64,000 nt of DNA, from positions 2,666,001 through 2,730,000 of the forward strand of contig NZ_CP038213.1 in assembly GCF_004526345.1 (NCBI RefSeq), written 5' to 3'. The number at the start of each line of letters is the position of its first letter. Positions within the stretch are counted from its first letter, which is position 1. The notes beneath the pieces are model-generated. The model was not told the origin of the DNA. It searched no databases and saw only the letters and a program-made list of their open reading frames with translations. This document shows positions 1 to 8,807 of the stretch, piece after piece. This DNA comes from Ornithinimicrobium flavum (GTDB lineage: Bacteria; Actinomycetota; Actinomycetes; Actinomycetales; Dermatophilaceae). The position numbers and the translations under genes are program-made.

Positions 1-948
1 GGACCGCCACGAACCCGATGTCGTGGAGGAGAGCCGCATACCTCAGCTCCTCGGCGGCCTGGCCGCCCAGCCCCAGGACGCTGCCCATGGACTCCGAGAG
101 GGCGGCCACGCGAGCGCTGTGCCCGACCGACGAGGGGTCGGCCTCCTCCAGGGCCGCCACGAAGCTGGTCACCGTCTCCTGGTGCTCGTGGAAGGCCAGG
201 CCGGCCCGGCCGATCGTCCAGTGCGCCACCAGCAGAGGCCCGACGACGAAGACGGCCGCCACCGGCCCGAGACCCACCGGACCCCAGAGGACGACGAAGA
301 GGAACCCGATGACGACGTGCGCCAGGTAGCCCCACCCCACGCTCCGCAGCGCCTGGGCCATGACGGTCCAGACCCGGGTGCGACGCACGGCGACGGACAT
401 CAGGCTGACGAAGAGGGCGTTGGCCAGGGTCATCACGCCGTACGCGCCCAGCAGCGGCAGGCCGACCTCCACGAGCAGGCCCGGTGCGTCCTCGGCGGCC
501 GCGCTGACGTGGAGACCGCCCAGCAGCTTGTAGGTGACTCCCCGATGGCGCCGACAGCACCGGTCATGGCCCCGTTGAACAGGCGCGCCCGCCAGGTGCG
601 GGCCCGCACGTCCACGAGGAAGGAGATGGCCCCGATCAGGGACGCCCCCGTCGGACCGGCGAGCGGGATGGCCGCGGCCAGGACGACGGTGACGACGGTG
701 ACCGCGAGGTGGGGGCTGAGCCGTCGCTCCCGGAGGAGGACCCCTGCGCCCCCGAGGATCGTCAGCGGGACGAGCGCCCGGGCCTCCAGAGGCACCGGCT
801 CCCCGACCCAGCGCCACCCGATGTAGGCGACCACCACCGCGGTGCACCCCAGACCAGCGATGAGGAGGAAGACGGGGGTATGCGAGAGGCGCGGGCCCGC
901 CGGACCCGCGCCTCTGGCCTCATCGGCAGCGGACGTCAGTCCTCCCAC
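1..948 (-). CDS. Membrane HD-GYP-type phosphohydrolase (partial, one frame break)
   Basis: The gene runs off the left edge. The visible part is a string of hydrophobic segments (for example around FLLIAGLG and PHLAVTVVTVV) followed by a soluble stretch ending in HDIGF at the edge. H-D-I-G is the metal-binding start of an HD-GYP domain, a family that degrades cyclic di-GMP or acts as a signalling phosphohydrolase. The GYP motif lies outside the window. The frame breaks at the C4 run at 540-543; adding one base restores a continuous membrane protein (GVTYKLLGGLHV and on), so this looks like a sequencing error. The start is uncertain: GTG at 948 overlaps the upstream micropeptide gene and has no clear ribosome site of its own, suggesting translational coupling. 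Family call is firm; substrate is unknown. Confidence 0.75.
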
Positions 949-1022
949 ATGATGATGTCGATGACGGCGGACAGCGCGTCGAGGGCGCCGGTGGTCAGAA
1001 TGTCGGAGAGCAGCTGCAGCAT
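936..1022 (-). CDS. 28-residue hydrophobic, acidic micropeptide upstream of HD-GYP gene
   Basis: An ATG at 1022 is preceded seven bases upstream by AAAGGA, a good Shine-Dalgarno site. It opens a 28-codon frame beginning MLQLLSDILTTGALDAL and ending in a Trp-Glu-Asp tail. The peptide is rich in Leu/Ile with spaced Asp/Glu and no Lys or Arg, so it could form an amphipathic helix. Its end overlaps the proposed GTG start of the membrane HD-GYP gene. I do not recognise a family. It could be a translated leader that couples translation, a regulatory subunit of the membrane protein, or a secreted signal. That it is translated is an inference from the ribosome site and position only. Confidence 0.5.
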   Translation of the reverse strand: MLQLLSDILTTGALDALSAVIDIIMWED

Positions 1023-1248
1023 GGGCGGATCCTTTGCTCGGTCGGGCCCCCAGGGCTGGGGCCGGCGCCGGGGACGGGGGGCCGGCGCGCTTCGTCCAGC
1101 GTGTCACACGGGCACCGCGACTGCCAGCCCGGAGCCCGGCGTGCGGCGCTTCTTGAACAAGTCTTTACCATTGGTGTGGCGTGGGTCACATTCTCTCCCT
1201 GTGAGAGACTTGTCGCGAGCACCGTCCCACGACACGAGGAGGATCCTG

Positions 1249-1323
1249 ATGAGCAAGCGAGGCCGCAAGCGCCGCGACCGCAAGAAGAAGGCCGCCAACC
1301 ACGGCCGCAAGCCCAACGCCTGA
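1249..1323 (+). CDS. Ribosomal protein bL37 (AURKAIP1/COX24-type, 24 aa)
   Basis: A 24-codon gene encodes an extremely basic peptide starting MSKRGRKRRDRKKK and ending NHGRKPNA. This matches the small actinobacterial large-subunit protein bL37, usually annotated as an AURKAIP1/COX24 domain protein. A strong GAGGAGG ribosome site lies six bases before the ATG. A perfect 20-bp hairpin follows 17 bases after the stop. A weak promoter candidate (TTTACC, 17 bases, CACATT) lies at 1164-1192. The gene stands alone between the HD-GYP gene and rsrA. It is too short for most gene finders. Confidence 0.9.
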   Translation: MSKRGRKRRDRKKKAANHGRKPNA

Positions 1324-1340
1324 GCGAAGGGTTCGCCGCC

Positions 1341-1384
1341 GACGCGACAGGGCCGACCGGGGATCCGGTCGGCCCTGTCGCGTC
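1341..1384. terminator. Perfect 20-bp stem terminator between bL37 and rsrA
   Basis: Bases 1341-1360 are the exact reverse complement of 1365-1384, with a GGAT loop. It sits between the convergent bL37 and rsrA genes and probably ends transcription from both sides. There is no long T-run on either side. Confidence 0.8.
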
Positions 1385-1425
1385 CCTGGGTGCGTTCGTC
1401 GCCGGTGGCGTCCGGGACCGCGCTC

Positions 1426-1707
1426 TCAGTCCTGCTCTCGACGGACCACGGTGACACCCGTGATCCGCGTGAGGATCTGCGCCCGCAGCTGGGGCGGGGC
1501 GGCCTGCCGGGCACAGGCCCGACGCACGAGCGCCTTGAGCAGCAGGTCACGTTCGTACTCGGCCAGGCAGGACCCGCAGTCGTCCAGGTGCGCCTGGATC
1601 CGGTCGCGGTCCAGCGGCCCGGTCTCGTTGTCGACGAACTCGAACAACCGCAGCACGACGTCGGAGCAGTCTGCGGGCCGGTCCTGCCCGCTCTCGCCGA
1701 AGGTCAC
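1426..1707 (-). CDS. rsrA: Zinc-binding redox anti-sigma factor RsrA
   Basis: A 93-residue ZAS-family anti-sigma factor. The motif HLDDCGSC (residues about 40-47) supplies His-x3-Cys-x2-Cys. Together with an upstream Cys (about residue 14) it forms the zinc/thiol switch known from Streptomyces RsrA and mycobacterial RshA. In the family, reduced RsrA holds SigR inactive; disulfide stress releases zinc and the sigma factor, and reduced mycothiol/thioredoxin resets the switch. The start ATG overlaps the sigR stop codon by four bases, so the two are translationally coupled, as in other actinobacteria. Confidence 0.93.
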   Translation of the reverse strand: MTFGESGQDRPADCSDVVLRLFEFVDNETGPLDRDRIQAHLDDCGSCLAEYERDLLLKALVRRACARQAAPPQLRAQILTRITGVTVVRREQD

Positions 1708-2447
1708 CGCTGCACCTCCTCGGGCCGGACGAAGCCGCGCTCGGCGGCGTAGTCGGTGAGCAGCTCACGCAGCTGCTTGCGGCCCCGGTGGAGCCTGGAC
1801 ATGACCGTGCCGATCGGGGTGTCCATGATCTCGGCGATCTCCTTGTAGGAGAAGCCTTCGACGTCCGCGAGGTAGACCGCCAGCCGGAAATCCTCCCCGA
1901 TGCTGGCCAGGGCCCTGGTGACGTCGCTGTCCGGGAGGTGGTCCAGCGCCTCGGTCTCGGCCGAGCGCAGTCCCCGGGACGTGTGGGAGGCGGCCCGGGC
2001 CAGCTGGTAGTCCTCGACCTCCGCCGCGTCGGACTCCAGGGGCTGGCGCTGCTTCTTGCGGTAGATGTTGATGTACGTGTTGGTGAGGATGCGGTACATC
2101 CACGCCTTGAGGTTGGTCCCCGGGCGGTACTGGTGGAAGGCCGCGAACGCCTTGGCGTACGTCTCCTGGACCAGGTCCTCGGCGTCGGTGGGATTCCGGG
2201 TCGTCCGTAGGGCCGCGCTGTACATCTGGTCCAGCAGGGGCATGGCCTCGCGCTCGAAGCGGGCGGCCCGTTGGGAAGGGGTCTCGGTCTCCACCTCGAC
2301 CGAGGCGTCCGCCAGGGCCTGGGCCTCGGCCTCGAGCTCGTCGAGCGTCGGGTTGTCGGTGTTCATCACCGACCAGCCTAGCCCGTGGTCGCCGACGAGG
2401 GCTGCGACGCCGGCGCGCTCGGCCGGGACGAGGGTGCTGCTGAGCAC
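1704..2447 (-). CDS. sigR: ECF sigma factor SigR (thiol-oxidative stress), with possible long isoform
   Basis: Group IV sigma factor with region 2 ([28 protein letters not shown]) and region 4 ([20 protein letters not shown]). It directs transcription of thioredoxin, mycothiol and protein-quality genes during disulfide stress. Two starts are possible. GTG at 2447 has a clear AAGGAGG site four bases upstream and adds 27 residues. ATG at 2366 ([12 protein letters not shown]) begins at the usual conserved position but has no visible ribosome site. I chose the longer start because of the ribosome site. In Streptomyces a longer SigR isoform is made from the stress-induced transcript. The stop overlaps rsrA. 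A GGGAAT-N19-GTT promoter lies just upstream, implying autoregulation. Confidence 0.93.
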   Translation of the reverse strand: MLSSTLVPAERAGVAALVGDHGLGWSVMNTDNPTLDELEAEAQALADASVEVETETPSQRAARFEREAMPLLDQMYSAALRTTRNPTDAEDLVQETYAKAFAAFHQYRPGTNLKAWMYRILTNTYINIYRKKQRQPLESDAAEVEDYQLARAASHTSRGLRSAETEALDHLPDSDVTRALASIGEDFRLAVYLADVEGFSYKEIAEIMDTPIGTVMSRLHRGRKQLRELLTDYAAERGFVRPEEVQR

Positions 2448-2478
2448 GGAGCCTCCTTGGGTGAGGGACGCCTGCGTC

Positions 2479-2506
2479 AACGCGAGCAGGTCCGGCAGGC
2501 ATTCCC
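2479..2506 (-). promoter_or_regulatory. Candidate SigR-dependent promoter of sigR-rsrA
   Basis: On the minus strand GGGAAT (2506-2501) is separated by 19 bases from GTT (2481-2479). This matches the SigR/SigH consensus GGAAT or GGAAC, 18-19 bases, GTT. The expected transcription start lies about 25 bases before the GTG start of sigR. It begins 10 bases after the stop of the upstream SGNH gene, so sigR can be transcribed independently. Confidence 0.75.
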
Positions 2507-2515
2507 TACCGGGAC

Positions 2516-3376
2516 TCAGGGCGCCTCGAGGGCGTCCCCGACGACCTCGGCCCACAGTGCCGAGCCCTCGTCGTTGGGGTGGACCGCGTCCGTCAGCAGC
2601 GTCTCAGGCTCCCCCTGGGACAGGAACCGCTCGGCGACGTCGATCGTCGCCAGCCCCTCCTGCTGCGCCCAGCGGGCGACGGCCGCACGCACCTCGGCGT
2701 TCTGGTCACCGGCCTGGGGCTGCTGGAGGGTCACCAGGACGGGCACCTCGTCCCCGACCCGCGAGCGCAGCGCGTCCACCGTGTCCTGCAGCTCGTCGGC
2801 GACGTCCCCGACCTCGTTGTTGTGGCCGAGGTTGAGGATGACCAGGTCGGGCACCTCCGGCGCCAGGAGCTCCATCCTGGTGGCGGCATACCCCGCCCGA
2901 GCACCCGTCTGGGACCCGGAGAGCACCAGGACCTCGCCCAGTCCCGGGTCGCCCGTCCCCTCGCCCGAGAGCACCTCCGCCTCGACGTAGCCGTCCTCGG
3001 TCCACTCGTTCCAGGGCGCGATGGCGGTGGGGCGCGAGCCCGCGAGCGCCTCGGCCCAGCGGTAGGTCCACTCGCCCCGGTCGTTGCCGGTGGAGTCACC
3101 CAGGACGAGCACGACGGTGCGGTCCTGCCGGTCCAGCACCGAGCGTGCCCGGAGCAACGGGTCCGTCGCCGTCGGGCTCTGCGTCACGGCCCCGGCGGCG
3201 CTCGGGGCGGCCGGCCGGGTGGTGGCGCCCGCCTCGTCCGGGATGCCGGCACCCAGGTCCGCGGCGATCATCGGTGCGGCGGCGGGGACGACGTCCAGCG
3301 CCCGGAACGCCGTCCACACCAGCGCCGCCGTGCTCAGCGCGAGCAGCACCAGCCCGACGTCCTGCCATCTGCGCAC
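2516..3376 (-). CDS. Membrane-anchored SGNH/GDSL hydrolase
   Basis: A 286-residue protein with one N-terminal membrane segment (about residues 8-24), a Thr/Ala/Pro-rich linker and an SGNH hydrolase domain. The catalytic blocks are visible: GDSTG with the nucleophile Ser (about residue 94), LNLGHNN with the oxyanion Asn (about 183), and DAVHPN with the Asp and His (about 263-266). It probably acts outside the membrane on an ester in a surface polymer or lipid; the substrate cannot be deduced. It lies upstream of sigR on the same strand but is separated by the SigR promoter. Confidence 0.85.
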   Translation of the reverse strand: MRRWQDVGLVLLALSTAALVWTAFRALDVVPAAAPMIAADLGAGIPDEAGATTRPAAPSAAGAVTQSPTATDPLLRARSVLDRQDRTVVLVLGDSTGNDRGEWTYRWAEALAGSRPTAIAPWNEWTEDGYVEAEVLSGEGTGDPGLGEVLVLSGSQTGARAGYAATRMELLAPEVPDLVILNLGHNNEVGDVADELQDTVDALRSRVGDEVPVLVTLQQPQAGDQNAEVRAAVARWAQQEGLATIDVAERFLSQGEPETLLTDAVHPNDEGSALWAEVVGDALEAP

Positions 3377-3477
3377 CGCTGGGACCTCCTGACGTCGCCT
3401 ACCGAGGGGCCCGACGCCGCCGCGCCGCGTGCGGGACCCGGTCGAGGGTACCTCCCCGCAGGTGCGACGATGGTCGG

Positions 3478-4722
3478 GTGACTCCCTCGCCCAGCGGCCC
3501 GACCCTGCGGCCCCTGACCCAGCCGGTCAAGCTGCAGAACGTCCTCTACGAGATCAGGGGGCCGGTGGCAGCCCGCGCGGCCCAGCTGGAGGCCGAGGGC
3601 CACCGGATCCTCAAGCTCAACATCGGCAACCCCGCGCCGTTCGGGTTCGAGGCACCGGACTCCATCGTCCACGACATGATCGCCGCGCTCCCCCACGCCC
3701 AGGGCTACTCCGACTCCAAGGGCATCCTGCCGGCACGTCGGGCGATCGTCTCCCGCTACCAGGACGTGCCGGGCTTCCCCGAGCTCGAGGTGGACGACGT
3801 CTACCTGGGCAACGGCGTCTCCGAGCTCATCATGATGGTGCTGCAGGCCCTGCTGGACCCCGGTGACGAGGTCCTGGTCCCCGCCCCGGACTACCCGCTG
3901 TGGACGGCCGCGACCAGTCTCGGCGGCGGCATCCCCGTCCACTACCTGTGCGACGAGACCGACGGGTGGAACCCCTCGGTGGAGGACATCCGGTCCCGGA
4001 TCACCCCCCGCACCAAGGCGTTGGTCATCATCAACCCGAACAACCCGACCGGTGCCGTCTACAGCAGGGAGGTGCTGGAGCAGTTGGTGGAGATCGCCCG
4101 GGAGCACTCCCTGCTGCTGCTCGCCGACGAGATCTACGACCGCATCCTCTACGACGGGGCGGAGCACCACTCGATCGCCGCGCTGGCCCCCGACCTGCTG
4201 TGCCTCACCTTCAACGGCCTGTCCAAGACCTACCGGGTCGCCGGCTACCGGGCCGGCTGGGTGGCGATCTCCGGTCCCCGGAGCCATGCGAAGGGCTTCC
4301 TGGAGGGCGTCGAGCTGCTGGCCTCGACCCGGTTGTGCCCCAACGTCCCCGCCCAGCACGCCATCCAGGTCTCTCTCACGGGCCACCAGAGCATCGAGCC
4401 CCTCATCGTACCCGGCGGCCGTCTGGCCGAGCAGCGGGACATCGCCTGGTCGATGCTCAACGCCATGGACGGGGTGAGCTGCGTGCAGCCCCGCGGGGCG
4501 CTCTACGTCTTCCCCCGGCTCGATCCCGAGGTCCACGAGATCCACGACGACATGCAGCTGTGCCTGGACCTGCTGGAGCGGGAGAAGATCCTCGTCGTGC
4601 ACGGGACCGGCTTCAACTGGCCGACGCCGGACCACCTGCGCATCGTCACCCTGCCGTGGGGGGCCGACCTGCGCGCGGCCCTGGAGCGGATGGGCAACTT
4701 CCTGTCCTCCTACCGTCAGTGA
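3478..4722 (+). CDS. PLP-dependent class I aminotransferase (AlaA-like)
   Basis: A 414-residue fold-type I aminotransferase. The N-terminal GNPAPFGFEAPD block, NPNNPTGAVY, DEIYDRILYDG and the PLP-lysine motif SKTYRVAGYRAGW are typical of the AlaA/YfdZ/AspC group, which transfers amino groups between pyruvate, glutamate and related keto acids. I chose the GTG at 3478 because the conserved family region (LRPLTQPVKLQNVLYEIRGP) starts about 10 residues later and the preceding frame has no homology. It heads a rightward run of closely spaced genes. Alanine aminotransferase is the most likely activity. Confidence 0.88.
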   Translation: MTPSPSGPTLRPLTQPVKLQNVLYEIRGPVAARAAQLEAEGHRILKLNIGNPAPFGFEAPDSIVHDMIAALPHAQGYSDSKGILPARRAIVSRYQDVPGFPELEVDDVYLGNGVSELIMMVLQALLDPGDEVLVPAPDYPLWTAATSLGGGIPVHYLCDETDGWNPSVEDIRSRITPRTKALVIINPNNPTGAVYSREVLEQLVEIAREHSLLLLADEIYDRILYDGAEHHSIAALAPDLLCLTFNGLSKTYRVAGYRAGWVAISGPRSHAKGFLEGVELLASTRLCPNVPAQHAIQVSLTGHQSIEPLIVPGGRLAEQRDIAWSMLNAMDGVSCVQPRGALYVFPRLDPEVHEIHDDMQLCLDLLEREKILVVHGTGFNWPTPDHLRIVTLPWGADLRAALERMGNFLSSYRQ

Positions 4723-4729
4723 ACGGCTG

Positions 4730-5566
4730 ATGTGCGGACGGTATGCGGCGAGCGCGCACCCCGACGAGCTGGTCGAGGCCTACGAGGTCGAGGTCGACGC
4801 GACGGGTGAACGCTCCCGCAGCGTGCTGCAGAGTCCGCAGAGCCCGCCCGCCGGGGAGCCGGACTACAACGTGGCTCCCAGCAAGCAGGCGCACGTGGTG
4901 CTGACCCGGGCGCTGCGCGACGGTGCGGGGGGACCGCCCCTGCGCCAGCTGCGGCTGCTCACCTGGGGGCTGGTCCCCTCGTGGGCCAAGGACCCTTCCG
5001 TCGGTGCCCGGATGACGAACGCCCGCGAGGAGACCGTGCTCGACAAGCCGGCCTTCACCCGTGCGGCGCTGTCCCGACGGTGCCTGGTCCCGGTCGACGG
5101 GTGGTACGAGTGGCAGGCCAGCCCGGTGGCGGTGGACGGCCGCGGCAGGGCGCGCAAGCAGCCGTTCTTCGTCTCCCGCGCCGACGGTGCACCCCTGGCG
5201 CTGGCCGGTCTCTACGAGTTCTGGAAGGACCCGGCCGGGCCGCCGGACGACCCGTCGTCCTGGGTCGTCTCCTACACGATCCTCACGACGGCGGCGGAGG
5301 ACGGCCTGGACCGCATCCACGACCGTCAGCCGGTGGCGGTCGAGCCGTCCGCCTGGGCCGACTGGCTGGACCCCGGGCTCACGGCACCGGACGACGTCCG
5401 CTCCCTCCTGGCGGGGGCGCGCGTCCCCGGTCGCTTCCAGGCCTGGCCCGTGACGCCGGCCGTGGGGTCGACACGGAACAACGGGCCCGGGCTCGTGGAG
5501 CCCCTGCCCGTCGCGCAGCTGGTGGGGGTCGTCGACCCCGGGACGGGCGAGGTCGTGGGCGGGTGA
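4730..5566 (+). CDS. SOS response-associated peptidase (SRAP; YedK/HMCES family)
   Basis: Starts MCGRYA. After methionine removal Cys2 is the family's catalytic residue, which forms a thiazolidine crosslink with abasic sites in single-stranded DNA and shields them. Other family blocks are YNVAPSKQ, GLVPSWAKD, NAREET, RRCLVPVDGWYEW and the late IHDRQPV with the active-site His. 278 residues, slightly longer than E. coli YedK. It begins seven bases after the aminotransferase stop and overlaps the next gene (GTGA), so it is probably cotranscribed with both. Confidence 0.92.
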   Translation: MCGRYAASAHPDELVEAYEVEVDATGERSRSVLQSPQSPPAGEPDYNVAPSKQAHVVLTRALRDGAGGPPLRQLRLLTWGLVPSWAKDPSVGARMTNAREETVLDKPAFTRAALSRRCLVPVDGWYEWQASPVAVDGRGRARKQPFFVSRADGAPLALAGLYEFWKDPAGPPDDPSSWVVSYTILTTAAEDGLDRIHDRQPVAVEPSAWADWLDPGLTAPDDVRSLLAGARVPGRFQAWPVTPAVGSTRNNGPGLVEPLPVAQLVGVVDPGTGEVVGG

Positions 5567-6342
5567 CGGACGGTGCGGCCACGAGCCCCGTCCGCCAGGA
5601 GATCGCCACCGCCGAGGGGCCGGCGCAGGTGCGTGTGCTCCGTCCCGGCGGCGGGCCGGCGGGTGCGGAGGGTGCGGACTCCGGGGGGGCGGGCACCCAG
5701 GGGGCGGGTGCGGAGGGGGTCGGGACGCTGCTGCTCGGCCACGGCGCCGGCGGCCAGCGGGACGCGGCCGACGTCCTGGCGCTCACCGCGCTGACCGCTC
5801 AGGGATGGAGCGTCGTGCTGGTTGACCAACCCTGGCGGGTGGCCGGTCGCCGGGTGGCGACCCCGGCCCCGCGTCTGGACCGAGCCTGGCTGGACGTGGT
5901 CGCCGCGCTCTCCGGTGCCTCCGCCGGGGGGGACGGGGCAGGCCGGGCCCCGGACGGGACCGCCCTGCCCCGGCCCTGGGTCTACGGCGGTCGCAGCGCC
6001 GGCGCCCGCGTCGCGGCACGCACCAGCGTCGGGCCGGACGGGTCACCCGTGCCGGGCGTCGTCGGGGTGCTGTGCCTGGCCTTCCCGCTGCACCCCCCCG
6101 GCCGGCCCGAGCGGAGCCGGGGCCCCGAGCTGCTCCGCCCGCTCGACGGTGGCCTGCCCGTCCTGGTGGTGCAGGGCCACCGTGATCCCATGGGCACCCC
6201 GGAGCAGATCCGCGCCGTCGCCCGGGACCCCCGGCTCTCGGTCGTGTCCGTGACGGGCACGCACTCCCCGAGCCGGTACCTCGATGCCGTCACGGGGGCG
6301 GCTGCCGCCTTCCTGGCCGGCCTGAGCGCAGGCGCACGCTAG
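5563..6342 (+). CDS. Alpha/beta hydrolase, KANL3/TEX30-like
   Basis: 259 residues starting at GTG 5563, which overlaps the SRAP stop. LLLGHGAGG forms the oxyanion region, GGRSAGARVA the nucleophile elbow with Ser in G-x-S-x-G, and GTHS near the end supplies the His. The order fits the KANL3/TEX30-like alpha/beta hydrolase group; substrate is unknown. Residues about 27-50 form a Gly/Ala/Glu low-complexity insert whose DNA has several G runs. Probably part of the aminotransferase-SRAP operon. Confidence 0.75.
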   Translation: MTDGAATSPVRQEIATAEGPAQVRVLRPGGGPAGAEGADSGGAGTQGAGAEGVGTLLLGHGAGGQRDAADVLALTALTAQGWSVVLVDQPWRVAGRRVATPAPRLDRAWLDVVAALSGASAGGDGAGRAPDGTALPRPWVYGGRSAGARVAARTSVGPDGSPVPGVVGVLCLAFPLHPPGRPERSRGPELLRPLDGGLPVLVVQGHRDPMGTPEQIRAVARDPRLSVVSVTGTHSPSRYLDAVTGAAAAFLAGLSAGAR

Positions 6343-6390
6343 CGTGGGGGCGCCGCAGGACCCCGCCACGAGCAGGAGGAACACGTCGTC

Positions 6391-7758
6391 ATGACCGAGG
6401 TCGCAACCTGGTCGGCCCCGGTCGCCGGCAGCCCCGTCGAGGCCACCGTCCGGGTGCCCGGGAGCAAGTCCCTCACCAACCGGTGGCTGGTGCTGGCCGC
6501 GCTCGCCGACGCGCCCTGCACGCTGCGGCACCCGTTGCGCTCCCGCGACACCGAGCACATGGTGGAGGCCCTGCGCTCCCTCGGCGTCGAGGTGCGCACC
6601 GACGACGAGGACGCGTGGGTGGTGGGAGCGGGCCGCGAGGGAGGCGACGACCGGCCGACCTTGAGGGGGGACGTGAGGGTGGACTGCGGTCAGGCCGGCA
6701 CCGTCATGCGCTTCGTTCCACCGCTCGCGGCGCTGGCTGACGGGCCGGTCCGCTTCGAGGGCCACCCCTCCGCCCTGGCCCGACCGGTCGGGCCCGTGCT
6801 CGAGGCGCTGCGGGACCTCGGGGTCCGGGTGGAGGACGAGGGCCGTGGCACTCTTCCCTTCACGGTGCAGGGCCCGCCGATCCGGTCCACCTCGGGGACG
6901 ACGGTGCGCATGGACGCCTCCGCGAGCTCGCAGTTCGTGAGTGCGCTGCTGCTGGTCGGTGCCGCCCTGCCCGACGGCGTGACGGTGGAGCACACCGGGG
7001 ACCGCCTGCCCAGCCTGCCGCACATCACGATGACCCTGGACGTCCTGGCCAGGGTGGGGGTGCAGGTCGACCGCCCCTCCCCCACCTCCTGGGTGGTGCA
7101 CCCTGCCCGGATCCCGGGCTTCGAGGTGACGGTGGAGCCCGACCTGTCCTCCGCCGCCCCCTTCCTCGCCCTCGCGGCCGTGACGGGGGGGACGGTCCGG
7201 GTGCCGGACTGGCCCGCCGCCACCACCCAGCCCGGCGCGCGCATGCGTGAGGTGCTCACCTCCTTCGGCGCCCGCACCGAGCTGGTGGACGGTGACCTCG
7301 TCGCCCGCGGCGCTGAGGACGGCGGGCTGTCCGGGGTGGACCTCGACCTGGGCGAGGTCGGCGAGCTGACCCCGGTCGTGGCGGCACTGGCCACCCTGGC
7401 CCGGGGGCCGAGCCGGCTGCGGGGCGTCGGGCACCTGCGGGGCCACGAGACCGATCGGCTGGCCGCCATCGCCACGGAGGTCCGCCGGCTCGGTGCGGGT
7501 GCCGAGGAGACCGACGACGGCCTGGAGATCCGGCCGGCCGCGCTGCGACCGGCCACCCTGGAGACCTACCACGACCACCGGATGGCCATGTTCGCGGCCG
7601 TGGTGGGGTCCCGCCTCCCCGGGACCCTGGTCCACGACGTCGGCACCGCGGCCAAGACGTTCCCCGGCTTCCACCTCGTCTGGGAGGCTGCGGTCAGGAC
7701 GGCCGGCGAGTCCTCCGGCGACGCCGCCGTCCCCTCCGGCACCGGGTCCGGGGCATGA
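6391..7758 (+). CDS. aroA: 3-phosphoshikimate 1-carboxyvinyltransferase (EPSP synthase)
   Basis: 455 residues. Catalyses the sixth step of the shikimate pathway, joining phosphoenolpyruvate to shikimate 3-phosphate. Visible signatures are VPGSKSLTNR near the N-terminus (substrate-binding Lys/Ser), DCGQAGTVMRF (glyphosate-loop region), ASSQFVSALLL and the C-terminal RGHETDRL and TYHDHRMAM. A good AGGAGG site precedes the ATG at 6391. Its stop overlaps the start of rsgA (ATGA), a pairing common in actinobacteria. Confidence 0.96.
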   Translation: MTEVATWSAPVAGSPVEATVRVPGSKSLTNRWLVLAALADAPCTLRHPLRSRDTEHMVEALRSLGVEVRTDDEDAWVVGAGREGGDDRPTLRGDVRVDCGQAGTVMRFVPPLAALADGPVRFEGHPSALARPVGPVLEALRDLGVRVEDEGRGTLPFTVQGPPIRSTSGTTVRMDASASSQFVSALLLVGAALPDGVTVEHTGDRLPSLPHITMTLDVLARVGVQVDRPSPTSWVVHPARIPGFEVTVEPDLSSAAPFLALAAVTGGTVRVPDWPAATTQPGARMREVLTSFGARTELVDGDLVARGAEDGGLSGVDLDLGEVGELTPVVAALATLARGPSRLRGVGHLRGHETDRLAAIATEVRRLGAGAEETDDGLEIRPAALRPATLETYHDHRMAMFAAVVGSRLPGTLVHDVGTAAKTFPGFHLVWEAAVRTAGESSGDAAVPSGTGSGA

Positions 7759-8780
7759 CCGGCCGCTACGACCACCTGGACGAGTCCGCGGTCCGCACGC
7801 GGCCGTCCCGGAGGGGCAACCGCCCCCGGACCAAGGAGCGCCCTGCGCACGAGGACGCCGTGGTCGGCACGGTCGTGGCCGTGGACCGCGGCCGCTGCAC
7901 GGCGCGCGTGGGGGACGCCGTCGTCGTGGCCATGCGGGCGCGGGAGCTGGGCCGGACCCGCATCGTCGTCGGGGACCGGGTGGCGATGGTGGGTGACACC
8001 TCCGGCGCTCCCGACACCCTGGCCAGGATCGTCCGCGTCGAGGACCGCCGCACCGTGCTGCGGCGCAGCGCCGACGACAGCGACACGGTCGAGCGGGTCA
8101 TCGTGGCCAACGCCGACCAGCTCGTGGTGGTCACCGCCCTCGCCGACCCCGAGCCGCGCGAGCGCATGGTGGACCGATGCCTCGTCGCCGCCTACGACGC
8201 CGGTCTGGACCCGCTCCTGGTCCTCACCAAGGCCGACCTGGCGGACCCTGCCGACTTCCTGCGCCACTACACCGCGCTGGACGTCCCCCACGTCGTGACC
8301 CGTTCGGCAGGGTCCGTCCACGGCGGGCTGGACGCCCGAGGCGTGGAGGAGGTGCGGTCCCACCTGGTGGGACGCACCAGCGTGCTGGTCGGGCACTCCG
8401 GCGTGGGCAAGTCGACCCTCGTCAACGCCCTGGTGCCCGATGCCGACCGGGCGACCGGCATCGTCAACGCGGTGACCGGGCGGGGGCGGCACACCTCGAC
8501 CTCCGCCGTGGCCCTGGAGCTCCCGGGGGGCGGGTGGGTCGTGGACACACCCGGGGTGCGTTCCTTCGGGCTGGGGCACGTGGACCCGGCCACCTTCGTC
8601 GAGCACTTCGACGACCTGGCCCCGGGCACCGCCGGTTGTCCCCGCGGGTGCAGCCACGACGAGCCGGACTGCGCCCTGGACGCCTACGTCGCCGACGGGC
8701 ACGCCGGCCCGTCGGGACCCGCCCGGCTCGAGTCGCTGCGGCGGCTGCTGCGCAGCCGCACCGGCGAGGAGCGCGGCTGA
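7755..8780 (+). CDS. rsgA: Ribosome small-subunit biogenesis GTPase RsgA
   Basis: 341 residues with an N-terminal OB-fold and a circularly permuted GTPase. The G4-like motif LTKAD comes before the P-loop GHSGVGKS and then the switch II motif DTPG. A C-terminal zinc knuckle is visible (CPRGCSHDEPDC). In the family it binds the 30S subunit late in maturation and uses GTP to release assembly factors. The Arg/Lys-rich N-terminus (RRGNRPRTKERP) is typical of actinobacterial forms. The start overlaps aroA by four bases. Confidence 0.95.
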   Translation: MTGRYDHLDESAVRTRPSRRGNRPRTKERPAHEDAVVGTVVAVDRGRCTARVGDAVVVAMRARELGRTRIVVGDRVAMVGDTSGAPDTLARIVRVEDRRTVLRRSADDSDTVERVIVANADQLVVVTALADPEPRERMVDRCLVAAYDAGLDPLLVLTKADLADPADFLRHYTALDVPHVVTRSAGSVHGGLDARGVEEVRSHLVGRTSVLVGHSGVGKSTLVNALVPDADRATGIVNAVTGRGRHTSTSAVALELPGGGWVVDTPGVRSFGLGHVDPATFVEHFDDLAPGTAGCPRGCSHDEPDCALDAYVADGHAGPSGPARLESLRRLLRSRTGEERG

Positions 8781-8807
8781 GCGACGGCCGCGGGTTACGG
8801 TGAGGCC

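Noticed and set aside
4981..6342. SRAP and alpha/beta hydrolase as one fused protein
   Set aside because: A long frame spans both regions, but SRAP ends with a proper stop overlapping a GTG start, and the upstream part of the long frame is out of frame with SRAP.
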